Positions 1 through 6,139 of a stretch of 8,314 nt of DNA are shown here, piece by piece. Each line of letters opens with the position of its first letter. Positions within the stretch are counted from its first letter, which is position 1. This stretch comes from Acinetobacter sp. Lineage in GTDB: Bacteria; Pseudomonadota; Gammaproteobacteria; Pseudomonadales; Moraxellaceae. Both the position numbers and the translations under genes were made by a program. The stretch covers positions 1 to 8,314 of the forward strand of contig JASLIY010000299.1 in assembly GCA_030152675.1 (NCBI GenBank), given 5' to 3'. Below the pieces are notes generated by a model. The model ran no database searches. It saw nothing but the letters and a program-made list of their open reading frames with translations, and had not been told where the DNA came from.

Positions 1-8
1 AGATCTCT

Positions 9-17
9 TGTTATAAA
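9..17 (+). promoter_or_regulatory. Candidate extended -10 promoter element for glcB
   Basis: The bases TGTTATAAA match the extended -10 pattern TGnTATAAT at 8 of 9 positions. Transcription would begin around position 23-25, leaving a 5' leader of under 20 bases that still holds the ribosome binding site AGGAA at 31-35. Any -35 element lies outside the window, so the promoter is only half visible. An AT-rich match of this kind can also arise by chance. Confidence 0.4.
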
Positions 18-40
18 AAATAGCCATATCAGGAAAGACA

Positions 41-2206
41 ATGACTGCACGTATTCAACAAGGTAAGTTAGCAATCGCTAAAGAACTCTACGATTTTATT
101 GAAAATGAAGCATTACCCGGTTCTGGTTTAGATAGCCAGACGTATTGGAACAACTTTGAGCAAGTCGTTGTTGATCTCAGTCCTAAAAATAAGGCACTAC
201 TTGCAAAGCGAGAGGAAATTCAGGCCAAAGTTGATGAATGGCATCGCAATAATCCATTTGAATTGACCGCTTATAAAGCATTCTTAACTGAAATTGGCTA
301 CTTGTTGCCTGAAGTTGAAGATTTCAAAATCAGCACTGAAAATGTTGATGAAGAAATCGCACTGTTAGCTGGTCCACAATTGGTGGTTCCTGTACGTAAC
401 GCACGTTACTGCTTGAACGCAGCCAATGCGCGTTGGGGTTCACTCTATGATGCTTTGTATGGCTTCGATGTGATCTCTGAAGAAGGCGGCGCAGAAAAAG
501 GCAAAGGCTATAACCCGGTTCGTGGTGAAAAAGTTATTGCGTTTGCGAAAAACTTCTTAAATGAAACTTTCCCATTGGCACAAGGCTCTCATGCTGATGC
601 GACGCAATATGCAGTTGAAAACAATGCCTTGGTGGTGACACTGAAAGATGGCAGCAACACCACACTCGCACATGAAGCACAATTTGTCGGTTATAACGGT
701 GAAGCCGATAAACCTGTAGAAATCGTATTTAAAAATAATGGTTTGCATGTCATCGTACAAATTGATGCCAATAGCCCAATCGGCCAAGCAGATGCTGCTG
801 GTATTAAAGATTTGGTGCTTGAAGCGGCTGTGACCACGATTCAGGATCTAGAAGATTCGATCGCAGCAGTAGATGCTGAAGAAAAAGTGGAAGGCTACCG
901 CAACTGGCTTGGCCTGATGCAAGGTACCTTAGAAGAAAAGATTGAGAAAAACGGCAAAACCATCACGCGTGCTCTCAACAAAGACCGCACGCATAAAAAC
1001 TTGATCGGTGGTGTGACATCGATTCATGGTCGTTCATTGATGTTGTTGCGTAACGTGGGTCATTTGATGACAAACCCGGCAATCTTGGTTGACGGTGCTG
1101 AAATCTACGAAGGCATCATGGATGCATTGATCACACCATTGTTGTCATTTGCAGACATTAAAGGTGAGAACGAGAACAAGAACTCGCGTAAGGGTTCAAT
1201 GTACATCGTTAAACCAAAAATGCATGGTCCAGAAGAAGTTGCATTTGCTGTTGAGTTGTTTGAACGTGCTGAGAAAGCGCTGAACTTGCCAGCCAAGACC
1301 ATTAAAATCGGGATCATGGATGAAGAACGTCGTACTTCTGTGAACTTGAAAAACTGTATCGCTCAAGCCAAAGACCGTACGATCTTTATCAATACCGGCT
1401 TTATGGACCGTACTGGTGATGAAATCCATACCTTTATGGAAGCAGGACCTTTCGTACGTAAAGGCGAAGTCAAAGGTCAAATTTGGTTCCCAGCTTACGA
1501 AAACCGTAACGTGATGGTGGGCTTACAAGCAGGCTTACGTGGTAAAGCTCAAATCGGTAAAGGCATGTGGCCAAAACCAGATATGTTGCTCGACATGTAT
1601 AACAGCAAAACCGAGCATCCAGAAGCGGGCGCGAGCTGTGCATGGGTACCATCACCAACAGGTGCGGTCATCCACGCGATCCACTATCACCAAATCAACG
1701 TGGCACAACGTCAACAAGAATTGTTAGACACCAAAGCCTTGCCATTGGATGATTTGTTGACACCGCCACTTGCGACAGAAACTAACTGGACCGACGAAGA
1801 GAAAACCAGAGAACTTGAAAACAACTGTCAAGGGATCTTGGGCTACGTGGTGCGTTGGGTTGATCTGGGTGTAGGCTGTTCGAAAGTGCCTGATATCAAT
1901 AACGTAGGACTGATGGAAGACCGTGCAACGCTACGTATTTCTTCACAGCACGTTGCCAACTGGTTACGTCATGGTGTGGTGAGCCACGCGCAAGTTGAAG
2001 AAGTCATGAAGCGCATGGCCAAGATTGTTGACGAGCAAAATGCCAACGATCCGCTCTACACGGCAATGTCTGCTGACTTTGACAACAACATTGCGTTCCA
2101 AGCGGCATCTGATTTGATCTTCAAGGGTGCTGAACAACCATCGGGTTATACTGAGCCGTTGTTGCATGCTGCACGCTTGAAACTTAAAGGTTATACCGGT
2201 GACTAA
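41..2206 (+). CDS. glcB: Malate synthase G
   Basis: Cytoplasmic enzyme that condenses glyoxylate with acetyl-CoA to give malate and CoA, the second step of the glyoxylate bypass and of glycolate use. The 721-residue length fits the monomeric G isoform (about 720-725) and not the shorter A form. The order of regions fits the family: an N-terminal helical part (about 1-90), TIM-barrel segments interrupted by an alpha/beta insertion (about 135-260), and a C-terminal plug (about 590-721). Aligning from memory with E. coli GlcB gives catalytic Arg337 (LLRNVGH), magnesium ligands Glu428 (MDEERR) and Asp456 (GFMDRTGDE), catalytic base Asp627 (LMEDRATLR) and the oxidation-prone Cys613 (VGCSKVPD); the spacings agree with that protein. 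The ATG follows AGGAA at 31-35 with a 5-base gap. It stands alone on this strand and ends at a strong terminator. No key residue is missing. Confidence 0.98.
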   Translation: MTARIQQGKLAIAKELYDFIENEALPGSGLDSQTYWNNFEQVVVDLSPKNKALLAKREEIQAKVDEWHRNNPFELTAYKAFLTEIGYLLPEVEDFKISTENVDEEIALLAGPQLVVPVRNARYCLNAANARWGSLYDALYGFDVISEEGGAEKGKGYNPVRGEKVIAFAKNFLNETFPLAQGSHADATQYAVENNALVVTLKDGSNTTLAHEAQFVGYNGEADKPVEIVFKNNGLHVIVQIDANSPIGQADAAGIKDLVLEAAVTTIQDLEDSIAAVDAEEKVEGYRNWLGLMQGTLEEKIEKNGKTITRALNKDRTHKNLIGGVTSIHGRSLMLLRNVGHLMTNPAILVDGAEIYEGIMDALITPLLSFADIKGENENKNSRKGSMYIVKPKMHGPEEVAFAVELFERAEKALNLPAKTIKIGIMDEERRTSVNLKNCIAQAKDRTIFINTGFMDRTGDEIHTFMEAGPFVRKGEVKGQIWFPAYENRNVMVGLQAGLRGKAQIGKGMWPKPDMLLDMYNSKTEHPEAGASCAWVPSPTGAVIHAIHYHQINVAQRQQELLDTKALPLDDLLTPPLATETNWTDEEKTRELENNCQGILGYVVRWVDLGVGCSKVPDINNVGLMEDRATLRISSQHVANWLRHGVVSHAQVEEVMKRMAKIVDEQNANDPLYTAMSADFDNNIAFQAASDLIFKGAEQPSGYTEPLLHAARLKLKGYTGD

Positions 2207-2249
2207 GTCGGGAAAAGCCAATCGATTGATCTAAAGGATTGATCGGAAA

Positions 2250-2284
2250 CACAACAAAGCCGCTCATTGAGCGGCTTTGTTGTG
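2250..2284. terminator. Bidirectional intrinsic terminator between glcB and the WYL regulator
   Basis: A perfect 16-bp stem (2250-2265 with 2269-2284) closes on a 3-base ATT loop. Its GC-rich core GCCGC/GCGGC is flanked by ACAACAAA on one side and TTTGTTGT on the other, so it presents a U-rich end on either strand. It starts 43 bases after the glcB stop and lies about 76 bases past the stop of the convergent regulator. A weaker 9-bp hairpin with one G-U pair (2290-2298 with 2315-2323) follows on the regulator side. Confidence 0.85.
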
Positions 2285-2360
2285 ACTGTCTCATTGCATT
2301 GCTCTACACGATCCTGCGATGAGGCTAAGCGAATTGTATGGACTCAGCGCGTGGGTTGAA

Positions 2361-3371
2361 TTAGTCTGCGGTCTGTTGGTCGATTTCATGCACAGCATTA
2401 AACACTTCAATCGGTTCAATGCGAATCAACTTCTGTCCAAAGCTACGTAGCCACCAAGTCAGTTGTGAAGTAAACGGAACATTGGCGCTGACTTTGTAGA
2501 GATTGTTGCTGAGCTTTTCAATTTTCTGTTCTTTGCTGAGTTGGCTTTCAGTGAAATAGAGCGCATCCATTTCATGCATCACCAATTCCAAATCCACATG
2601 CCGCGTGGGCTGACTAAAGTCGACCCTAAAGCCTAGTGCACCGGATTCTATATAAGCATCGATATCAAAATCAACCGGGTGTAGCGCGCGTAGATCCAAG
2701 ACATGCGCTGATTTAAAGCGATGTAAGGCAAAGGTCTGCACATCTGATTTGTCATGACGAGTACAAATCAAATAAATAATCGAGCCTTTTTGCACCAATG
2801 CCAGTGGGTTTAAAGTATATTGCCGATCTTCACCATGAGGGCCGCGCGAGCGATACACGCACTCGATCTGTTTGTCTTGTAATAGGCCCTCATAGATGGC
2901 CTGTTGTGCCTGACGTTCGACCACTGGCGGGATCAGTGGCTGGGTGGCTGGCACAATACGCACGCGATTGATCCACTGACGTACATTGTTATGGCTAGAA
3001 AGGTTACGTCGTGCCAAGTCGAACCAAGGATTCATTTCCTCGATCAAGCTCGGTGGCAGCAGGTGTTTGAGATGTTCCTCGACCATCATAAAGGTGACAG
3101 CTTGGGAGCTGGTCATATGTGGCAGGCTTTGCAGCGGCGCATCAGACTGCCAGCGCCAGCCTTGGGGAATAGTTTTGTTGCTTTCAATCGGAAATCGTTG
3201 CGAAATCTGATTTAAGTCGCGTTGAATGGTACGTAAACTAATCTCGATCCCTTCACGGGCCAGAAGTTCTTGTAATTCGCGTGTACCCATCCATTTCCCA
3301 GTGTTGAGGCGGGAAAGGATTTGCCATTGGCGATACAAACTATTGGATGTTTCTTTTTCTTGTGAGGACAT
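2361..3371 (-). CDS. WYL-domain transcriptional regulator with N-terminal winged helix
   Basis: A 336-residue protein of the YafY-like WYL family: an N-terminal winged helix-turn-helix (about residues 14-57, including SLRTIQRDLNQIS), a WYL domain (about 151-231) and a C-terminal WCX region (about 250-330, with WWLRSFGQ). The signature W-Y-L triplet reads I-Y-L at about 199-201, and basic residues follow in YRSRG and ALHRFK. Such proteins bind DNA as dimers, and the WYL domain is thought to sense a ligand, often nucleic acid or a nucleotide; the target here is unknown. The ATG at 3371 is preferred over one 17 codons upstream at 3422, because the extra residues resemble no part of the family and a promoter-like pair overlaps the upstream ATG. 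No clear Shine-Dalgarno site precedes either start. It converges with glcB and diverges from the BLUF gene. Some relatives (BrxR, CapW) control phage-defence loci, but no defence gene is visible nearby. Confidence 0.9.
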   Translation of the reverse strand: MSSQEKETSNSLYRQWQILSRLNTGKWMGTRELQELLAREGIEISLRTIQRDLNQISQRFPIESNKTIPQGWRWQSDAPLQSLPHMTSSQAVTFMMVEEHLKHLLPPSLIEEMNPWFDLARRNLSSHNNVRQWINRVRIVPATQPLIPPVVERQAQQAIYEGLLQDKQIECVYRSRGPHGEDRQYTLNPLALVQKGSIIYLICTRHDKSDVQTFALHRFKSAHVLDLRALHPVDFDIDAYIESGALGFRVDFSQPTRHVDLELVMHEMDALYFTESQLSKEQKIEKLSNNLYKVSANVPFTSQLTWWLRSFGQKLIRIEPIEVFNAVHEIDQQTAD

Positions 3372-3422
3372 AATAATAACTGAGTCAACTAAAGCGAAAG
3401 GGTTAAAAAGCGTTACTGCCAT

Positions 3423-3451
3423 ACAATAGAAAATATCCCCCCAATGCGCAA
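3423..3451 (-). promoter_or_regulatory. Candidate sigma-70 promoter for the WYL regulator
   Basis: On the minus strand TTGCGC (3451-3446) is separated by exactly 17 bases from TATTGT (3428-3423). Transcription would start near 3416, just inside or past the upstream ATG at 3422, which favours translation from 3371 with a leader of about 45 bases. The spacer contains a run of six G. Each hexamer matches the consensus only in part. Confidence 0.4.
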
Positions 3452-3558
3452 GGGAATTCGGCTCAGACTTTGAGGATTGCTGAGTTCATGGTATCGCTGT
3501 ATTTAATGTATATTGAAAGATTATTCATTGATGAAAATAATACAACAAGGATGGTGGG

Positions 3559-3996
3559 ATGCTTTTTCAACTCTGTTATGCCAGTAAAATAACCGCAACC
3601 GGTACTCAGGCCTTAAGTGATCTGAGAGATATACTGGATGAGGCGAGGCATTTTAATCTTCAGCATGATATTCATGGTGTACTGTATTTTGGTGAGGGGT
3701 ATTTCATTCAATGTTTAGAGGGGCAGCAAGATATCATCTGGGCATTATATGAAAAAATATGTACAGATCCACGGCATCATCATACTCAGCTTTTACTCAC
3801 CCAAACGGTGCAGCACGCGGGCTTTAAACACTGGGCGATGAAATATGTGGCACGCCATAGTCAGATTCAAGCTTATTTTCAGCAGCTCGGCCATTCGAGC
3901 TTTGTGCCTCTTCAACTAAAGCCATCAGATCTACCGGCATTGATTAAGTTATTATCAGATATTAAACCCATGTCCATCCCAGCAAGCACTGCATGA
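3559..3996 (+). CDS. Short BLUF-domain blue-light photoreceptor, BlsA-like
   Basis: A 145-residue protein made of one BLUF domain (about residues 1-95) plus a short helical tail, with no attached cyclase, EAL or other effector. BLUF domains bind FAD and switch state when blue light rearranges hydrogen bonds around a Tyr-Gln pair. The residues are present: Tyr7 (LCYAS), Asn33 (ARHFNL), Gln51 in FIQCLEG, and Trp92/Met94 in HWAMKYV, plus the usual D-RH motif near 70-72. The segments LCYAS, DLRDIL-EAR and W-MKYV-R resemble A. baumannii BlsA as I remember it, a protein that acts by binding regulators. The tail is slightly shorter than in BlsA (about 156 residues) and has no paired lysines near its end. 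Acinetobacter genomes often carry several BLUF genes, so orthology to blsA is not assigned. The start has AAGGA at 3547-3551 with 7-base spacing. It is divergent from the WYL regulator. Confidence 0.93.
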   Translation: MLFQLCYASKITATGTQALSDLRDILDEARHFNLQHDIHGVLYFGEGYFIQCLEGQQDIIWALYEKICTDPRHHHTQLLLTQTVQHAGFKHWAMKYVARHSQIQAYFQQLGHSSFVPLQLKPSDLPALIKLLSDIKPMSIPASTA

Positions 3997-4010
3997 GGCA
4001 GCGCTTGCTG
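3980..4010 (+). terminator. Hairpin spanning the BLUF stop codon, possible terminator
   Basis: A 13-bp stem with one mismatch (3980-3992 with 3998-4010) closes on loop ATGAG, which contains the TGA stop codon. No U-tract follows, so it is not a textbook intrinsic terminator. It may instead protect the 3' end of the mRNA or help termination by another route. Confidence 0.35.
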
Positions 4011-4050
4011 AGTTGATATCTACTTTGTCGCGAAAAATATTTTGCTAATA

Positions 4051-4069
4051 GAATAAGCGCGGCTTATTT
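4051..4069 (-). terminator. Short hairpin at the alr stop codon, possible weak terminator
   Basis: AATAAGC (4052-4058) and GCTTATT (4062-4068) form a perfect 7-bp stem around a 3-base loop and include the alr stop codon (4064-4066). On the minus strand it is followed by AT-rich sequence with a TATTTTT stretch about 15 bases later. The stem has only two GC pairs, so termination would be weak. Confidence 0.3.
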
Positions 4070-5134
4070 AAGGTGTCGTTCTGGACGTGGGCTTAAACGA
4101 CAGAGTAATTCATAGCCGATGGTGCCATTGGCACGTGCCACATCATCGACTAGGCGATGCTTGCCCCACAGCTCAACCGACTGGCCAATCTGAACATCTA
4201 AATCAGACACATCAATCGCGATCATATCCATAGAGACACGACCGACGACGGCAGCATCCTGTCCATTGATATTGACGTAGTTCTGCTGCACGTAGGCACG
4301 AGGGTAGCCATCTCCATAACCAATCGACACCACCGCGATCGTCATCGCAGCAGGGGCTTGAAAGGTCGAGCCATAACCGACATATTCGCCGGCTTGAATT
4401 TGATTCAGCGCGATAATCTCAGCATAAAAGCTCATCACTGGTTGCAACTCAAGTTGTTGCGCAGATTGGTCGGCAAAGGGAGAGGCACCGTAGAGCATAA
4501 TGCCCGGACGGACATAGTCAAAGTGCAACTCTGGCCATTTATAGATTGCCGCTGAGTTACAGCAGGAGGCCAGTACCGGAGCACAAGCGGTTTTAATCGC
4601 CAAGAACTGCTCAATTTGCTGTTGATTCATCGGATGATCTACATCGGCATTGGCAAAGTGCATGGTCAGCACACACTCAAATCCAAGTGCTTTGAGTTGT
4701 TCAATCACCGCAACGATTTCATCGGCTTTAAAGCCGAGACGATTCATGCCGCTATTGAGCTTGACCCAGACCTTGAGGTTTTGGGCGAGATATTGCGCTT
4801 GATATTGGATCAGCCACTGCAGTTGTTGCTGATGATGGATCACCAGCTCAATGCGATTGTTGATCACGATCGGCATTTCATCGATATGAAACACTCCTTC
4901 GATCAGCGTGATGTCTTTTTGATTGCCGACTTGGCGGATCTGTAATGCTTCTTCGAGGCAGGCAACACCAAAGGCATCACTGGCTTCTAAGGCATCCAAA
5001 CAGTGATGTACGCCGTGACCGTAGGCATTGGCTTTGACCATGCTGACTGTTTTAGCGTGTGGGGCGAGTTGTTGAACGCGATTTAGATTTGATTTCAGTG
5101 CTTCACGGTCTATATACACTGTTGCTTGGCGCAC
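4064..5134 (-). CDS. alr: Alanine racemase, biosynthetic type
   Basis: PLP enzyme that interconverts L- and D-alanine, supplying D-Ala for peptidoglycan in the cytoplasm. The 356 residues match the family length. The N-terminal barrel carries the PLP lysine Lys34 in VKANAYGHG; the C-terminal beta domain supplies the second catalytic base Tyr273 in IGYGDGYPR. Arg132 (KLNSGMNRLG), Arg209 (YVRPGIMLYG) and Met302-Asp303 (VSMDM) fit the usual active-site positions. Translation begins at a GTG: AAAGGAG at 5143-5149 sits 8 bases upstream, and the reading QATVYID straight after is where family members begin. The alternative is the catabolic paralogue dadX; no dadA is adjacent, and the locus near dnaB matches the alr position in many gammaproteobacteria, so alr is favoured. 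It converges with the BLUF gene and diverges from DUF4259. Confidence 0.95.
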   Translation of the reverse strand: MRQATVYIDREALKSNLNRVQQLAPHAKTVSMVKANAYGHGVHHCLDALEASDAFGVACLEEALQIRQVGNQKDITLIEGVFHIDEMPIVINNRIELVIHHQQQLQWLIQYQAQYLAQNLKVWVKLNSGMNRLGFKADEIVAVIEQLKALGFECVLTMHFANADVDHPMNQQQIEQFLAIKTACAPVLASCCNSAAIYKWPELHFDYVRPGIMLYGASPFADQSAQQLELQPVMSFYAEIIALNQIQAGEYVGYGSTFQAPAAMTIAVVSIGYGDGYPRAYVQQNYVNINGQDAAVVGRVSMDMIAIDVSDLDVQIGQSVELWGKHRLVDDVARANGTIGYELLCRLSPRPERHLK

Positions 5135-5580
5135 CCTGCTGACTCCTTTGGGGAATAATGGTCGTTGCGCTCACCCGGGTGTTCATGCGAGTGAGTGGTC
5201 TGGCCTTTTGAATAAAGAATAAAGAGATGGTGTGCTTTGATCATCAGACGCATATGCATCATCTATTGATCGTAGTCACCGAGCAATATTGTAGTCCCAA
5301 CCGATTTAAATAAACATCATTGCGGTTTGAATTTTAATGTTTTTTCGAGATTAGCCTCAGGTTGGAGCAATAGATGGCGACTGCCGCTGGGCGAGAGATT
5401 CCAAGTTGTATTTTTTGTCCTCTAAATGCGTACAAACAATACAAGCAATCAGTCAATCTGCAGTGAAGATTTCAGATAGCGGGTGGCTTTCAGTGTTGAA
5501 TACGATAAACTTCATCTCATCACAGCTTGAGCCTCGGCTTGGGTTTTAAACGTTGGTCAATTTTTGATTGGGAGATAAAC
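5135..5580. other. Gene-free divergent region between alr and the DUF4259 gene
   Basis: These 446 bases hold no recognisable gene, RNA or repeat family. Visible items are a 10-bp palindrome CACCCGGGTG (5172-5181), two tandem copies of GAATAAA (5210-5223), the symmetric CAATATTG (5284-5291), and several small ORFs. The best small ORF is 5374-5466 on the plus strand: 30 codons with GGAG six bases before its ATG and a CIFC motif. Another runs on the minus strand from 5262 to 5110 and overlaps the alr start out of frame. Promoters for both flanking genes must lie here, but no hexamer pair was good enough to name. Confidence 0.6.
5143..5149 (-). promoter_or_regulatory. Ribosome binding site fixing the GTG start of alr
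   Basis: The minus strand reads AAAGGAG, 8 bases before the GTG at 5134. No other in-frame start is better placed: the next GTG is five codons inside the protein, within the conserved first strand. Confidence 0.75.
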
Positions 5581-5994
5581 ATGGGTGCATGGTCACACGA
5601 ACCTTTTGGTAATGATTCAGCCTGCGATTGGGCCAGTGATTTGGAAGGCACAACAGATTTCTCTATGATCGAAACCGCATTGGATGAAATGATCGAAGCA
5701 GAAGATGACTATCTGGATGCGGATCTGGGCTCTGCTGCGATTGCGGCAGCTGAAGTACTGGCAAAAGTATTGGGTCAGGCGACACAAACAGAAGGTTATC
5801 CGGATGTGGTCGATGAGTGGCTTGATCAAGTAGAGAGTAAGCCGAGTACTGAGCTATTGCAAAAAGCGCAACGTGCATTGGAATTGGTCCTAACTGAAGA
5901 ATCCGAGCTCTATGAACTCTGGATGGAAAGTGAGGAGTATATGATCTGGCAAGAAAGTGTCTTTAAGTTGCAAGCTGCATTGTTGGCTGCATAA
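5581..5994 (+). CDS. DUF4259 domain protein, strongly acidic, function unknown
   Basis: A 137-residue protein that opens with MGAWSHEPFGND-A-DW, close to the usual DUF4259 opening (MGAWG-G-F-ND-A-DW). Members are small, soluble and of unknown function. I count 32 acidic residues (12 Asp, 20 Glu) against 5 basic ones (4 Lys, 1 Arg), with an acidic cluster at about 36-48 and another at 106-119; no signal peptide or membrane segment is seen. It looks mostly helical, with an Ala-rich helix at about 50-65. The start at 5581 is set by GGGAG at 5570-5574 (6-base spacing) and the conserved MGAW; a TTG start 18 codons upstream would add residues the family lacks. It is divergent from alr, convergent with dnaB and stops about 90 bases before a strong terminator. 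The family call is confident, but no role can be given. Confidence 0.85.
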   Translation: MGAWSHEPFGNDSACDWASDLEGTTDFSMIETALDEMIEAEDDYLDADLGSAAIAAAEVLAKVLGQATQTEGYPDVVDEWLDQVESKPSTELLQKAQRALELVLTEESELYELWMESEEYMIWQESVFKLQAALLAA

Positions 5995-6082
5995 GCTGTC
6001 GAGTCACTTTATACGATCTAGATCAGAGCCCATTTTTGATGCATCGATCCATGGATATCAATGTTAAGCCTGATTTAAAATC

Positions 6083-6116
6083 AAAAAGCCCCTCACTTGA
6101 TGTTGAGGGGCTTTTT
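6083..6116. terminator. Bidirectional intrinsic terminator between DUF4259 and dnaB
   Basis: A 13-bp stem (6083-6095 with 6104-6116) with core GCCCCTCA/TGAGGGGC has an 8-base loop. It is followed on the plus strand by a run of seven T, and on the minus strand by TTTTT then GATTTT. It therefore serves both convergent genes. Confidence 0.9.
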
Positions 6117-6139
6117 TTGAGTCTCATTTGCTGAGCGGG

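Noticed and set aside
557..2221. Several open frames of 60-95 codons on the minus strand, and one on the plus strand, inside glcB
   Set aside because: They overlap a full-length, well-conserved enzyme, resemble no family and lack ribosome binding sites; they are shadows of glcB codon usage.
2904..3215. Plus-strand open frames of up to 103 codons inside the WYL regulator
   Set aside because: They are antisense to a gene with clear domain structure, and the predicted peptides look like random composition.
3477..3505. TTGCTG-17-TATTTA as a BLUF promoter
   Set aside because: Each hexamer matches only three of six consensus bases; the true promoter is probably in this gap but cannot be placed.
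5227..5313. Plus-strand 28-codon ORF in the alr/DUF4259 gap
   Set aside because: No proper Shine-Dalgarno site, no recognisable features, and it overlaps another equally weak ORF on the other strand.
5527..5580. TTG start giving an 18-residue longer DUF4259 protein
   Set aside because: The family begins at MGAW, and GGGAG is correctly spaced before the ATG at 5581.
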